Assembly: GCF_000633635.1 (NCBI RefSeq)
Contig: NZ_AYPQ01000007.1
Span: forward strand, 30,899-94,898
Direction: 5' to 3'
From: Enterococcus crotali
Lineage (GTDB): Bacteria > Bacillota > Bacilli > Lactobacillales > Enterococcaceae
DNA length: 64,000 bases
The notes beneath the pieces were generated by a model. That model ran no database searches. It saw nothing but the letters and a program-made list of their open reading frames with translations, and was not told the DNA's origin. Shown here piece after piece: positions 45,792 to 55,129 of the stretch (positions are counted from its first letter, which is position 1; the number at the start of each line of letters is the position of its first letter). A program made the position numbers and the translations under genes.

Positions 45792-47801
45792 GTGGTAGAG
45801 AAGTCAAAAGTTTCGCATCATCAGAAATTGACCGCTGCTGGTCTTTTAGTAGCAATGGGTGTCGTTTATGGTGATATCGGAACAAGTCCGCTTTATGTAA
45901 TGAAAGCGATCGTTGGGGACAATGGTGGTCTTCAAAATGTTTCAGAGAATTTCATTATTGGTGCGGTATCATTGATCTTTTGGACATTAACGATTTTGAC
46001 AACGATCAAATATGTGGTGATTGCTTTAAATGCGGATAATCATGGCGAAGGCGGAATTTTTTCTTTGTATACGCTTGTACGTAAAAAAGGAAAATATTTG
46101 ATCATTCCAGCAATGATCGGTGGAGCAGCGTTATTAGCTGATGGGGTGTTAACGCCTGCTGTAACGGTAACAACGGCGATTGAAGGGCTGCGGGGAATTC
46201 CAGTGTTTTTTGATCGGTTCGGCAGTGATCAAAACATTATTGTGATGATTACTTTAGTCATTATTCTTATTTTATTTTCTGTTCAGCGTTTTGGAACGGA
46301 TGCTGTGGGTAAAGCTTTTGGGCCGATTATGTTCGCTTGGTTTACATTTCTAGGTGTGATGGGGCTGATCAATTTTGGACAAGACTGGACGGTTCTTCGT
46401 GCATTGAACCCCTATTATGCAATTCATCTATTGCTTAGTCCAGAAAATAAATTAGGGATTTTTGTTTTAGGAAATGTCTTTCTAGCAACGACTGGTGCAG
46501 AAGCTTTGTATTCTGACTTAGGTCATGTTGGTAAACACAATATTCGTGCCAGTTGGCCTTATATTAAAGTTTGTTTGATCCTTAACTATTTAGGACAAGC
46601 AGCATGGATCTTGAGTGCAAAAAATGATCCATCGATTTTAGCCATTGAAAACTTAAATCCATTCTTCCAAATGATGCCAAATAGTATTATGCTGATCGGT
46701 GTTGTTTTTGCCACAGTTGCGGCCGTTATCGCTTCTCAAGCATTGATCTCAGGCTCATTCACATTAGTTTCTGAAGCTATCAAATTAAAGCTTTTGCCTA
46801 GATTAAAAATCATCTATCCAGGTGCCAATATTGGGCAAATGTACATTCCAGCAGTTAATATGATGTTATGGATTGTCTGCTCATTGATCGTGATCACCTT
46901 TAGAACATCTACGCATATGGAAGCCGCTTATGGCCTTTCGATTACTGTGACCATGCTGATGACAACGATATTATTAATGTTTTATCTATTACAAAAAGGT
47001 GCGCCAAGATGGGTTGCATATTTGGTTACCTTATTCTTTGGTAGTATTGAATCGATTTTCTTTGTTTCAAGTATTGCGAAGTTCTTCCATGGCGGTTATG
47101 TAGCTGTTGGGATTGCTCTGTTGATTTTGGCCGTTATGACGATTTGGGAATGGGGCAATATCATCAAAGAGAAAACCTCTGATACAGTTCCATTGAATCA
47201 ATATGTTGAACAATTACGAATGTTAAAAGATGACACAACAGTTCCAAAATCTCAAACCAACGTCGTTTTCATGACACCAGATACGATCGGGGATGAAATC
47301 GGCCGTCAAATTATTTATTCGATTTTAGATAAACAGCCAAAAAGAGCCAATGTGTACTGGTTTGTCAATGTTGAAGTAACGGATGAGCCTTTTACGAAGG
47401 AATATTCTGTAGACATGATGGGCACTGATTTTATTGTCCAAGTACAATTATATCTAGGGTTTCATGTAGCACAGGAAGTGAATGTCTACATTCGTCAGAT
47501 CGTTTATGATTTAATGAAAGAAGGACGCTTACCTAAGCAGCCGCAGAAATATTCATTAACGCCTGGACGTGAAGTTGGTGACTTCCAATTCATTATTATT
47601 CGTGAAGAATTATCGAAAGTAACGGAATTGAAGAAGTGGGATCGCCAAATCATGCAGCTGAAATTAGCAATCAAAAAAAGAACAACTACTCCAGAAAACT
47701 GGTTTGGTTTGGAATATAGTGAAGTGAAATATGAATCTGTTCCGTTGATTATTGGAGATGCCCGTAAGACAAGGTTAAGAGAAAGAAAAACTTTAGTATA
47801 A
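45792..47801 (+). CDS. kup: Kup-type potassium uptake protein
   Basis: This K+/H+ symporter belongs to the KUP/HAK family. Near the start are [15 protein letters not shown] and, in helix 2-3, [38 protein letters not shown] follows. Twelve helices lie in residues 15-450 and a cytosolic C-terminal domain in about 455-669. GTG 45792 is chosen because TTGGAGGAG lies 7 bases upstream and gives the standard 669-residue length; the frame extends to 45717 without a ribosome site. It lies directly behind a manganese-type riboswitch and its terminator. Confidence 0.94.
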   Translation: MVEKSKVSHHQKLTAAGLLVAMGVVYGDIGTSPLYVMKAIVGDNGGLQNVSENFIIGAVSLIFWTLTILTTIKYVVIALNADNHGEGGIFSLYTLVRKKGKYLIIPAMIGGAALLADGVLTPAVTVTTAIEGLRGIPVFFDRFGSDQNIIVMITLVIILILFSVQRFGTDAVGKAFGPIMFAWFTFLGVMGLINFGQDWTVLRALNPYYAIHLLLSPENKLGIFVLGNVFLATTGAEALYSDLGHVGKHNIRASWPYIKVCLILNYLGQAAWILSAKNDPSILAIENLNPFFQMMPNSIMLIGVVFATVAAVIASQALISGSFTLVSEAIKLKLLPRLKIIYPGANIGQMYIPAVNMMLWIVCSLIVITFRTSTHMEAAYGLSITVTMLMTTILLMFYLLQKGAPRWVAYLVTLFFGSIESIFFVSSIAKFFHGGYVAVGIALLILAVMTIWEWGNIIKEKTSDTVPLNQYVEQLRMLKDDTTVPKSQTNVVFMTPDTIGDEIGRQIIYSILDKQPKRANVYWFVNVEVTDEPFTKEYSVDMMGTDFIVQVQLYLGFHVAQEVNVYIRQIVYDLMKEGRLPKQPQKYSLTPGREVGDFQFIIIREELSKVTELKKWDRQIMQLKLAIKKRTTTPENWFGLEYSEVKYESVPLIIGDARKTRLRERKTLV

Positions 47802-47874
47802 AGGAAAATGAAGTTGGATCGGAAGTATTTATTTGAGCAAAGGTGGTTTCTGATCCAACTGATTAGCTATATTC

Positions 47875-47925
47875 ATGAGACTGGAGCATGACTCGAAGAG
47901 TTATATGCCGGTCTCATTTTTTCTA
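47875..47925 (+). terminator. Terminator with shared apical hairpin (copy 3 of 6)
   Basis: ATGAGAC..GAGCAT pairs with ATATGC..GTCTCAT. The apex is GACTC-GAA-GAGTTA, then TTTTTTC. It ends kup. Confidence 0.92.
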
Positions 47926-48005
47926 TTAGTCAATAGTTCATATTCGCTCTATTGCATTAGGACAAGTATAATAAATAAGAAGAGAAGAAAAACGAGGTGT
48001 AAACT

Positions 48006-49322
48006 ATGCTTGCAATAAATTTTTTAATCCTATTTTTAATGATTGCGATCACGGCATTTTTTGTAGCAAGTGAATTTGCTTTAGTGAAAATTCGAATGTC
48101 CAGATTGGAACAATTGAAAAAGGATAATGTGAAAAATGCGGAATTAGCCATCCATGTTACCCATCATTTAGATGCCTATCTGTCTGCTAGTCAATTGGGG
48201 ATCACCTTGACTGGACTAATTATTGGGTGGGTCGGTGAAGGATCTGTGGCGGCACTGTTACATCCATTGATTGGAAATTTGCCGATTAGCGCAGCCCTTA
48301 GTCGAACGATTTCAGTTATTTTAGGTTTTGCCATTGTGACCTATGTCGATGTTGTTGTCGGGGAATTATTACCGAAAAGTTATAGCATCGCGCAAACTGA
48401 GAAAGTAGTTCTAGCAATCGTTAAACCTTTGCACTATTTTTATAAAGTGATGTATCCTTTTATTTGGTTATTGAATCACTCCGCCGCAAAATTAGGGAAG
48501 CTATTAGGAATAAAATTGGTTTCTGAAGGGGAAGAAACGTTGACCCAAGAAGAGTTATTATTTGTAGCTGTGGATTCCTATAAAAAAGGTGAATTAACAA
48601 AAGAAGAATATCATTATATGGAGAATGTCTTTGAATTTGATGATACTTTAGCTAAAGAGATTCAGGTCGATCGTACTTCTATGGAAGTATTTGAAGCAGA
48701 TGAAACCGTAGAGCAAGCGATTCAGCATTCGTTAAGACGGGGACATACACGTTATCCTGTGATCGAAGAATCTAAGGATAATGTATTAGGCTACGTGACG
48801 CTACCTGCCTTGATCAAAGAATCCTTTATCGACAGCCAAAGAAAAGTCAGCGAACTTGTAGAAGAGCCGATTATTGCGTTAGCGACTATTCCAATCAAAA
48901 GTCTATTGACGATGATGAGAAAAGAAGGCAAGCATATCGCGATTTTGAAGGATGAATATGGTGGAACCACCGGAATGGTCACGATCGAAGATATTCTAGA
49001 AGAACTGGTTGGAGACATTCGGGATGAGACGGATTTGGAAAACGCCTTGATTGCTAAGGAGTCGGATCATTCATATATTGTTTCAGGAAAGATTACGCTG
49101 GATGATTTCGAACGGTATTTTAAAGTCAAAATTGCTGCTTTTGAGGAATCAGAAATGTCTACATTAGCTGGTTTTATTGTAGAAAGAAAAAATAATCAAA
49201 TTGCTGTAGGAGATCAAATCGAGATCGATGATTTTACTTTTGAAGTGATGGACTATGAACATGCACATATTGATTATTTTAAAGTAAAAAAACAACTGAA
49301 TAAAAGAGTAAATCGAGATTAG
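48006..49322 (+). CDS. CNNM/CorC (HlyC) family divalent cation transport protein
   Basis: This hemolysin-C/CNNM protein has an N-terminal DUF21 domain (three to four helices, about residues 1-190; FFVASEFALVKIRMSRLEQL and LGITLTGLIIGW are typical). Two CBS domains follow (about 205-330; GHTRYPVIEES and ILKDEYGGTTGMVTIEDILEELVGDIRDE). The C-terminal CorC_HlyC domain (about 345-430) has YIVSGKITLDDFERYF. Relatives export magnesium or sodium, or resist cobalt. The stop codon lies inside the 5' arm of its terminator. Confidence 0.93.
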   Translation: MLAINFLILFLMIAITAFFVASEFALVKIRMSRLEQLKKDNVKNAELAIHVTHHLDAYLSASQLGITLTGLIIGWVGEGSVAALLHPLIGNLPISAALSRTISVILGFAIVTYVDVVVGELLPKSYSIAQTEKVVLAIVKPLHYFYKVMYPFIWLLNHSAAKLGKLLGIKLVSEGEETLTQEELLFVAVDSYKKGELTKEEYHYMENVFEFDDTLAKEIQVDRTSMEVFEADETVEQAIQHSLRRGHTRYPVIEESKDNVLGYVTLPALIKESFIDSQRKVSELVEEPIIALATIPIKSLLTMMRKEGKHIAILKDEYGGTTGMVTIEDILEELVGDIRDETDLENALIAKESDHSYIVSGKITLDDFERYFKVKIAAFEESEMSTLAGFIVERKNNQIAVGDQIEIDDFTFEVMDYEHAHIDYFKVKKQLNKRVNRD

Positions 49323-49362
49323 GACATGATTCGAAGAGTGATGTCACAATCTCGATTTTTTA
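49312..49362 (+). terminator. Terminator with shared apical hairpin (copy 4 of 6)
   Basis: ATCGAGATT..ACAT pairs with ATGT..AATCTCGAT. The apex is GATTC-GAA-GAGTG, then six T. The 5' arm overlaps the last codons of the CorC-type gene. Confidence 0.92.
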
Positions 49363-49441
49363 GTTTGAAGTGGTAAATAAGATTGACGGAAACTAATTAT
49401 TCAGCTAGGATTAAGAAAAAATGAAAATAGGAAGTGTTTGA

Positions 49442-50359
49442 ATGCGTAAGGTAGGAATCATTGGGTTAGGTCATGTTGGTGCAACGCTTGCTTATACATT
49501 AGTCACTGAAAATTTAGTTGACGAACTTGTTTTGATCGATAAGAATGAAAAATTAGCAATGTCTGAACAATATGATTTATTAGATGCACAAGTTTTTTTA
49601 ACAGGCAAAACAACGATCATCATTCAGGACTATCAAGCATTAAAAGATGCATCAGTCATTGTTTTTTGCGCAGGACAAATCAGTGCGCTGGGAGATGATG
49701 GAGATCGTTTTAAAGAACTTGAAATCACAAGTAAAATAGTAGAAGAAACGGCACCTCAAATCAAGCAGTCTGGGTTTAATGGAATTATAGTGACGATCAC
49801 AAATCCATGTGATGTCATTGCAGCTTATATGCAAAAATTAACAGGTTTCAAAACCAATAAAGTCTTTGGAACAGGCACGATGTTGGATACAGCACGGATG
49901 AAACAGGCAGTAAGCCGCAATCTATCCATCGACAGCCGCAATGTTGGTGGCTATGTTTATGGTGAACATGGGGACTCCCAATTTGTTGCTTGGTCGAGTG
50001 TGACTGTTGGAGATCGCCCGCTTTTGTCTTGGGATCGTGAACTGGATTTAGAAATATTAGATGAAGCTGTTCGAGCAGGAGGCTGGAATGCATTTGCTGG
50101 GAAAGGCTATACAAGTTATGGTATCGCAACTTGTGCGGCTCGTCTGATTCGGATGATTTTAAATGACTCTAAAACGATCGTGCCCGTTTCGGCATATAAC
50201 AAACAAGCAGATGTATATTATGGACAACCAGTCGTGATCGGAAAAAATGGGATAGAGGCATTCGTTCATTGCCCGCTGACTGAAAAAGAAAATGATTCCC
50301 TAGCACATTCGATTGACATTATCAAAAATGGACTGGCTAATCTCCCATTTAAGCAGTAA
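49442..50359 (+). CDS. L-2-hydroxyisocaproate dehydrogenase-like L-lactate/malate dehydrogenase family protein
   Basis: This 305-residue NAD-dependent 2-hydroxyacid dehydrogenase has GLGHVGATLAYTL at residues 8-20 (Rossmann fold), NPCDVIAAYMQKLTGF, GTGTMLDTARMKQAVSR and the catalytic His in YGEHGDSQFVAW. The active-site loop reads GDDGDRFKEL and aligns with the TGDRFAEL loop of Weissella L-HicDH, not the GETR loop of lactate dehydrogenase. The later GKGYTSYGIATCAARL is also HicDH-like. It therefore probably reduces branched or bulky 2-oxo acids from amino acids. It has its own short leader and precedes queH by about 40 bases. Confidence 0.88.
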   Translation: MRKVGIIGLGHVGATLAYTLVTENLVDELVLIDKNEKLAMSEQYDLLDAQVFLTGKTTIIIQDYQALKDASVIVFCAGQISALGDDGDRFKELEITSKIVEETAPQIKQSGFNGIIVTITNPCDVIAAYMQKLTGFKTNKVFGTGTMLDTARMKQAVSRNLSIDSRNVGGYVYGEHGDSQFVAWSSVTVGDRPLLSWDRELDLEILDEAVRAGGWNAFAGKGYTSYGIATCAARLIRMILNDSKTIVPVSAYNKQADVYYGQPVVIGKNGIEAFVHCPLTEKENDSLAHSIDIIKNGLANLPFKQ

Positions 50360-50398
50360 AATAAGATGTATGATTCGACTAAACATGGAGGCAGTTTA

Positions 50399-51148
50399 TT
50401 GATAAATTTAACAGAAATAACGGAGAAGATGTCTCCAAATCAAAAAATAAATTATGATCGTGTTTTACAAAAAGTTATTGCTGCATGGGAAAAATCAGAT
50501 ATCCGACCTACAATTTTACTTCATAGTTGTTGTGCGCCCTGCAGTACGTATTCACTTGAGTACTTGACACAATATGCAGATGTTACGATTTTCTTTGCCA
50601 ACTCCAATATCCATCCCAGAGCTGAATACCAGCGTCGAGAAATTGTTCAGAAAAAATTTGTAGAGGATTTTAATGAGCAGACCAAGAATCAGGTCCAATT
50701 TTTAGCAGCTCCTTATGAGCCAAATAAATTTATCCAAATGGTGCAGGAAAAAGAATTGGCAGAAGAACCAGAGGGTGGCAAACGATGCTCCGCTTGTTTT
50801 CAAATGCGCTTAGATATCGTTGCGGAAAAAGCACAAGAATTAGGCTATGATTATTTTGGAAGTGCGCTAACGCTGTCACCAAAGAAAAATAGTCAATTGA
50901 TCAATGAGATCGGAATCGATATTCAAAAATTTTATGCGACTAATTACCTACCAAGTGATTTTAAGAAAAATAACGGCTACAAACGCTCGATTGAGTTATG
51001 TAAAGAATATGATGTGTACCGTCAATGCTATTGTGGTTGTATGTTTGCAGCAACTAAACAAGGTGTTGACCTAAAAACTGTAAATAAAGAAGCAAAAGAA
51101 TTTTTAGCAGAACAAAAACATGATAAAAAAGACGAGATTGGGATATGA
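50399..51148 (+). CDS. queH: Epoxyqueuosine reductase QueH
   Basis: QueH reduces epoxyqueuosine to queuosine in tRNA, the last step of the pathway and the one after QueA. The DUF208 signature is clear: LLHSCCAPCSTYSLEYL near the start, FFANSNIHPRAEYQRR, GGKRCSACFQMRL, GSALTLSPKKN and a Cys-rich end YRQCYCGCMFA. These cysteines bind an iron-sulfur cluster and a second metal. TTG 50399 is preferred because GGAGG lies 7 bases upstream; ATG 50366 has no site. It is 249 residues. The stop lies within a terminator stem. Confidence 0.93.
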   Translation: MINLTEITEKMSPNQKINYDRVLQKVIAAWEKSDIRPTILLHSCCAPCSTYSLEYLTQYADVTIFFANSNIHPRAEYQRREIVQKKFVEDFNEQTKNQVQFLAAPYEPNKFIQMVQEKELAEEPEGGKRCSACFQMRLDIVAEKAQELGYDYFGSALTLSPKKNSQLINEIGIDIQKFYATNYLPSDFKKNNGYKRSIELCKEYDVYRQCYCGCMFAATKQGVDLKTVNKEAKEFLAEQKHDKKDEIGI

Positions 51149-51177
51149 CTCACAGAGTTATATTCCGATTTTTTTTC
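51131..51177 (+). terminator. Terminator with shared apical hairpin (copy 5 of 6)
   Basis: AGATTGGGATAT pairs with ATATTCCGATT with G-U pairs. The apex is GACTC-ACA-GAGTTA, followed by a long T run. It contains the queH stop codon. Confidence 0.88.
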
Positions 51178-51195
51178 TGCTAAAAGACATTTTAA

Positions 51196-51212
51196 TATAG
51201 TTTCAAACTATA
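51196..51212. promoter_or_regulatory. MET-box operator upstream of metE
   Basis: TATAGTTTCAAACTATA is a perfect 8-bp inverted repeat with one central base. It matches the MET-box described for LysR-type methionine regulators (MetR/MtaR) of streptococci. It ends 4 bases before the predicted -35, an activator position. Confidence 0.85.
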
Positions 51213-51216
51213 TATA

Positions 51217-51245
51217 TTGATAGAAAATAAGTTCTACTCTATATT
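51217..51245 (+). promoter_or_regulatory. metE promoter
   Basis: TTGATA and TATATT are spaced by 17 bases, each 5 of 6 to consensus, about 50 bases before the ATG. No T-box or SAM riboswitch is visible in the leader. Confidence 0.7.
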
Positions 51246-51294
51246 CCTTTCACGTGGTAAAGTAGTTGAAATACCTTATTGAGGGAGGAAAAGT

Positions 51295-53558
51295 ATGAAA
51301 ACATCGATTATCGGGTTCCCGCGGGTGGGAGAATCAAGAGAACTAAAATTTGCAACAGAGAGCTATTTTAGAAAGGAAATCACAGCAGAAGAATTAGAAG
51401 CAAAGGGCAAAGAATTAAGACAGAAGCATTGGCAGCTATTAGTCGATCAGGGAATCGATTTTATACCGAGCGGGGATTTTTCTTTCTTCGATACAACGTT
51501 AGATACAGCACTTTTATTGAACCTTGTACCTGAAAAATATCAGTCTTTACAGTTACCCCCATTAGAAACATATTTTGCATTAGCTAGAGGCTATCAAGCG
51601 ATGCAGGTGATGTTACCGCCTTAGCGATGAAAAAGTGGTTCAATACCAATTATCATTATATGGTTCCTGAAATTGATGATACGACAGAACTTAAACTTGT
51701 TGGAGAGAGCATATTTAAATCATTTGATGAAGCGAAAGAGCATGGCATCATTACTCGACCAACGATTTTAGGACCATTTACCTTATTAAAATTGGCGACG
51801 TATCATGGTTCCAAGCAGGCAGCTGATTTCTATGAAGCCGCAATTATAGCTTATGCACAAATTTTTGATCGATTAGCTGCATCAGGTTGCCAATGGCTTC
51901 AAATTGATGAGCCAGCTTTAGTTTTGGATTTATCACCAGCTGAAGTTCGACAATTTAAAGAATTATACCAGCAATTATTGGCAAAAAAAGGCAACTTAAA
52001 TCTATTGGTGCAAACGTATTTCGGAGACGTTCGAGATGCGTACCAAGAATTGATTGCATTGCCATTTGATGGAATTGGATTGGATTTTGTTGAAGGTAGA
52101 AAAACGCTAAGTTTGCTTGAAGAGTATGGCTTTCCAAAAGAGACACTGTTGTTTGCGGGCATTGTGAATGGGAAAAACATCTGGAAAAATAATTACCAAG
52201 AAACGCTGTCACTTCTTGAAAAGATTCAAACATTTGGCAATATCGTATTGAATACATCCTGCTCATTACTCCATGTGCCCTTTACACTGGCGAATGAATC
52301 TGCATTAGAAAAAACAGTAACAAGTCATTTTGCTTTTGCTGTTGAGAAATTAACTGAATTAAATGAATTAAAGAAAATAGTTGCGGACAAACAGACGAAT
52401 CATGAGTTGCTAAGCGTCAATGCTGCATTGTTTGCTCAGGAGCGTTTTTCTAAAAACGAGTACGTTGCCCAACAAATCGAAGCGTTGACAGAAAAAGATT
52501 TTATTCGACTACCGGCGTTGGCTGAACGGGCAACTATTCAAGAAGAAAGATTGAAGTTACCGATTTTACCAACAACTACAATCGGTTCTTTTCCACAAAC
52601 AAAAGAAGTGAAGCAAAATCGTGCAAAATTTAAAAAAGGTGAAATTACAGAAGCAGAATATACAGCTTTTAATCAGGAGAAAATTGCAGAATGCGTTGCT
52701 TTTCAAGAAGACATTGGTTTAGATGTTCTAGTTCATGGTGAATTTGAGCGTAATGATATGGTGGAATACTTTGGTGAGAGCTTAGATGGGTATTTATTTA
52801 CTGAAAAAGCTTGGGTTCAGTCATATGGGACTCGTTGCGTAAAACCACCAATTATCTGGGGGGATGTTTCACGCTCAAAACCAATCACCGTAGCGTACTC
52901 AAAATATGCTCAGACTTTGACGGATAAACCAATGAAAGGGATGTTAACAGGTCCTGTGACGATTTTGAATTGGTCATTTCCTCGTGAAGATCTCAGCTTA
53001 AGAGAGTCGACATTGCAGTTAGCGTTAGCGATTCAAGAAGAAGTATTGGATTTAGAAGCGAATGGAATTGAAATTATTCAAATAGATGAAGCGGCATTAC
53101 GGGAAAAATTACCATTACGCCAAACAGATTGGCATTCTGAATACCTAGCATGGGCGATACCTGCTTTTCGCTTAGTTCATAGTAAAGTGCAGCCGACAAC
53201 TCAAATCCACACGCATATGTGTTATAGCGAGTTTGCTGATATCATTCAAGATATCGATAAGATGGATGCAGATGTCATTTCATTTGAAGCGTCCCGTTCA
53301 AATTTAGACATTTTAGATGCTTTAAAGGCCATTGATTTTCAAACGCAAGTTGGACCAGGCGTTTACGACATTCATTCACCGCGTGTGCCATCAGTGGAGG
53401 AAATCGAGACAACGATTGATAATATTTTAAGGAAGTTACCGATTGAAAAAGTGTGGGTCAATCCCGACTGTGGGTTAAAAACACGCGGAGTACCAGAAAC
53501 AAAAGCTAGTTTGGAAAATCTAGTACTTGCAGCTAAAAAGGTACGTGGAGGGGTGTAA
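51295..53558 (+). pseudogene. metE: Cobalamin-independent methionine synthase MetE, frame broken by one base
   Basis: MetE transfers a methyl group from 5-methyltetrahydropteroyl-triglutamate to homocysteine, the last step of methionine synthesis. The first frame (51295-51624) starts [20 protein letters not shown] and runs to ALARGYQA. The next frame continues with [24 protein letters not shown]. The junction is near 51597, where adding one base (for example G in CAAGCG) gives 754 residues, normal for MetE. The C-terminal catalytic half keeps the zinc ligands in [10 protein letters not shown] and NPDCGLKTR. Either one base is missing from the sequence or the strain has lost MetE. It is followed directly by metF (TAAATG) under a MET-box. 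Confidence 0.9.
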
Positions 53559-54422
53559 ATGAGGACAGATACCTTGTTCAAAGAAAAAACCGTCTTTTCC
53601 TATGAAATTTTTCCTCCTAGACGAACTGCACCAGTCGATACCATTTACCATACTTTGGATCGTTTGAAAGGACAGCAGCCTGATTTTATCAGTGTGACTT
53701 TAGGTGCTGGCGGTATAGGCGCAAACTTAAGCACCGTAGATATTGCTCAGAAAATTCAAGAAGAACAATTTTTACCAAGTGTGGCGCATTTGCCTGCTGT
53801 GAATTTTTCAAAAGAGGAAGTCATTGTCATTTTAGAGGAACTAAAACAAAAAAAGGTGGAGAATATTTTAGCTTTAAGAGGGGATATCTTGCCGGATAAG
53901 CAACCTAAAAAAGATTTTATGTATGCAAATGATCTCGTTGCTTTTATTCAAGAACAAGGAAATTTCAATATTATCGGAGCTTGCTATCCTGAAACGCATG
54001 GGGACGCAGTCAATTCAGTAGATGACATCAAAAATTTGAAAAGGAAAGTCGATTCTGGAACGAATCAGTTGATCACACAGTTATTTTTTGACAATCACTA
54101 TTTTTATACATTTAAAGAAAAGTGTGAGATTGCGGATATAACTGTACCGATTCAGGCAGGGATCATGCCTGTAGTCAATAAAAAGCAAATTGAGCGGATG
54201 GTAACAATGTCTAATGTGACGTTACCAATGAAGTTTTTAAAAATGATGGAACGTTATGAACACAACCCTGAAGCAATCAGGGATGCTGGTATTGCATATG
54301 CAATCAACCAAATAGTCGATTTGGTTGCACAAGGAGTGGATGGTATTCACTTATACACCATGAACAACCCTTATGTAGCGCAAAAAATCAGAGAAGCAAC
54401 TCGTAGTTTATTTGACGCATAG
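53559..54422 (+). CDS. metF: Methylenetetrahydrofolate reductase
   Basis: MetF is a flavoenzyme that makes 5-methyltetrahydrofolate, the methyl donor used by MetE. The 287-residue TIM-barrel has FSYEIFPPRRT near the start, FISVTLGAGG, NILALRGDILPD, GACYPETHGDA and TQLFFDNHYFY, all characteristic. The ATG follows the metE stop with no gap, and GGAGGGG at the metE end is its ribosome site, so the two are one operon in reaction order. Confidence 0.96.
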   Translation: MRTDTLFKEKTVFSYEIFPPRRTAPVDTIYHTLDRLKGQQPDFISVTLGAGGIGANLSTVDIAQKIQEEQFLPSVAHLPAVNFSKEEVIVILEELKQKKVENILALRGDILPDKQPKKDFMYANDLVAFIQEQGNFNIIGACYPETHGDAVNSVDDIKNLKRKVDSGTNQLITQLFFDNHYFYTFKEKCEIADITVPIQAGIMPVVNKKQIERMVTMSNVTLPMKFLKMMERYEHNPEAIRDAGIAYAINQIVDLVAQGVDGIHLYTMNNPYVAQKIREATRSLFDA

Positions 54423-54499
54423 CTAGGAAGTATTAAATAGGTGGACGGAGACGTTTATTTTCGAAGGGCGTATTTTTGATCCCGCCGATTATAGGAATT

Positions 54500-54542
54500 C
54501 CACGTGAGGAGGATCTGACTCGAAGAGTTAGGTCTCACTGAC
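54500..54542 (+). repeat. Hairpin with shared apical motif (copy 6 of 6)
   Basis: ACGTGAG..ATCT and AGGTCTCACTG arms flank GACTC-GAA-GAGTTA, the same apex as the five terminators elsewhere. No T run follows, but a strong terminator begins 9 bases later. Confidence 0.7.
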
Positions 54543-54550
54543 TGGTCATT

Positions 54551-54613
54551 AAATATCATTGATTTAAAAATAGTCTGAATCTAGGCTGTTTTTTAGTCAA
54601 TGATATTTTTGTT
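54551..54613 (+). terminator. Terminator after metF
   Basis: AAATATCATTGA (54551-54562) pairs with TCAATGATATTT (54597-54608). An inner AAAAATAG/CTGTTTTT stem and a T-rich tail are present. Confidence 0.88.
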
Positions 54614-55129
54614 TAGTATGCCTTTTAGTGCCTCTTACTTGTAAAAGAAATGCTTCAAAAATGGCGAGAAATTATATAAACAAGTTTTTTTGCGAAAGAA
54701 ATATATTTGTAACAATTGATTTTAAAGAGAATAATAATATTTTTATCGGTTTTTCTCGTTATTTTTCATAGGTAATATTTATCATTTTTTTCAACTGTTT
54801 ATATATAGGTTTAAATATGAAAATAATATAAAAAAAAGGTGAAAATGGTAGTGTTTTGTGAGGTTGACACATTACGCTGTTATTATTTACTATAGTCTTA
54901 AGTTTGTAAAATGGTTAGAATATAATTCTTTTGGTTGGTTTTTGTATTTTTATAGTTAGGATTATTTATATTGGTTTTGTGTTTTTTTATTAGGAAATTT
55001 CAAATGAAAAAAGTAGATTTAGTGCTTTTTTTAATGTTTTTTCCAAAAAAAAAAGATTCATTCTGTTTTAAAAGGTACTTGATTTGTTATTTAGTAAGTT
55101 TCTGAACTGATTGAAGGAAAGGGTATAAC
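54614..55129. other. AT-rich leader region of the sipW locus
   Basis: About 500 very AT-rich bases show no convincing gene; a 33-codon frame at 55003 has only a poor ribosome site. The predicted promoter at 54864 leaves a leader of about 230 bases. Such long AT-rich leaders are frequent for regulated surface loci, but no named motif is visible. Confidence 0.5.
54864..54893 (+). promoter_or_regulatory. Predicted promoter of the sipW locus
   Basis: A perfect TTGACA (54864-54869) and TACTAT (54888-54893) are spaced by 18 bases. Confidence 0.5.

Noticed and set aside
51149..51294. T-box or SAM riboswitch before metE
   Set aside because: The space between the queH terminator and metE is too short and lacks the T-box sequence or S-box core; a MET-box explains control.
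51580..51630. Programmed frameshift in metE
   Set aside because: No slippery heptamer, stop or stem suits recoding at the junction, and MetE is not known to use it; a missing base is simpler.
55003..55104. 33-codon frame upstream of sipW
   Set aside because: Only a weak ribosome site; the composition matches the surrounding AT-rich leader.
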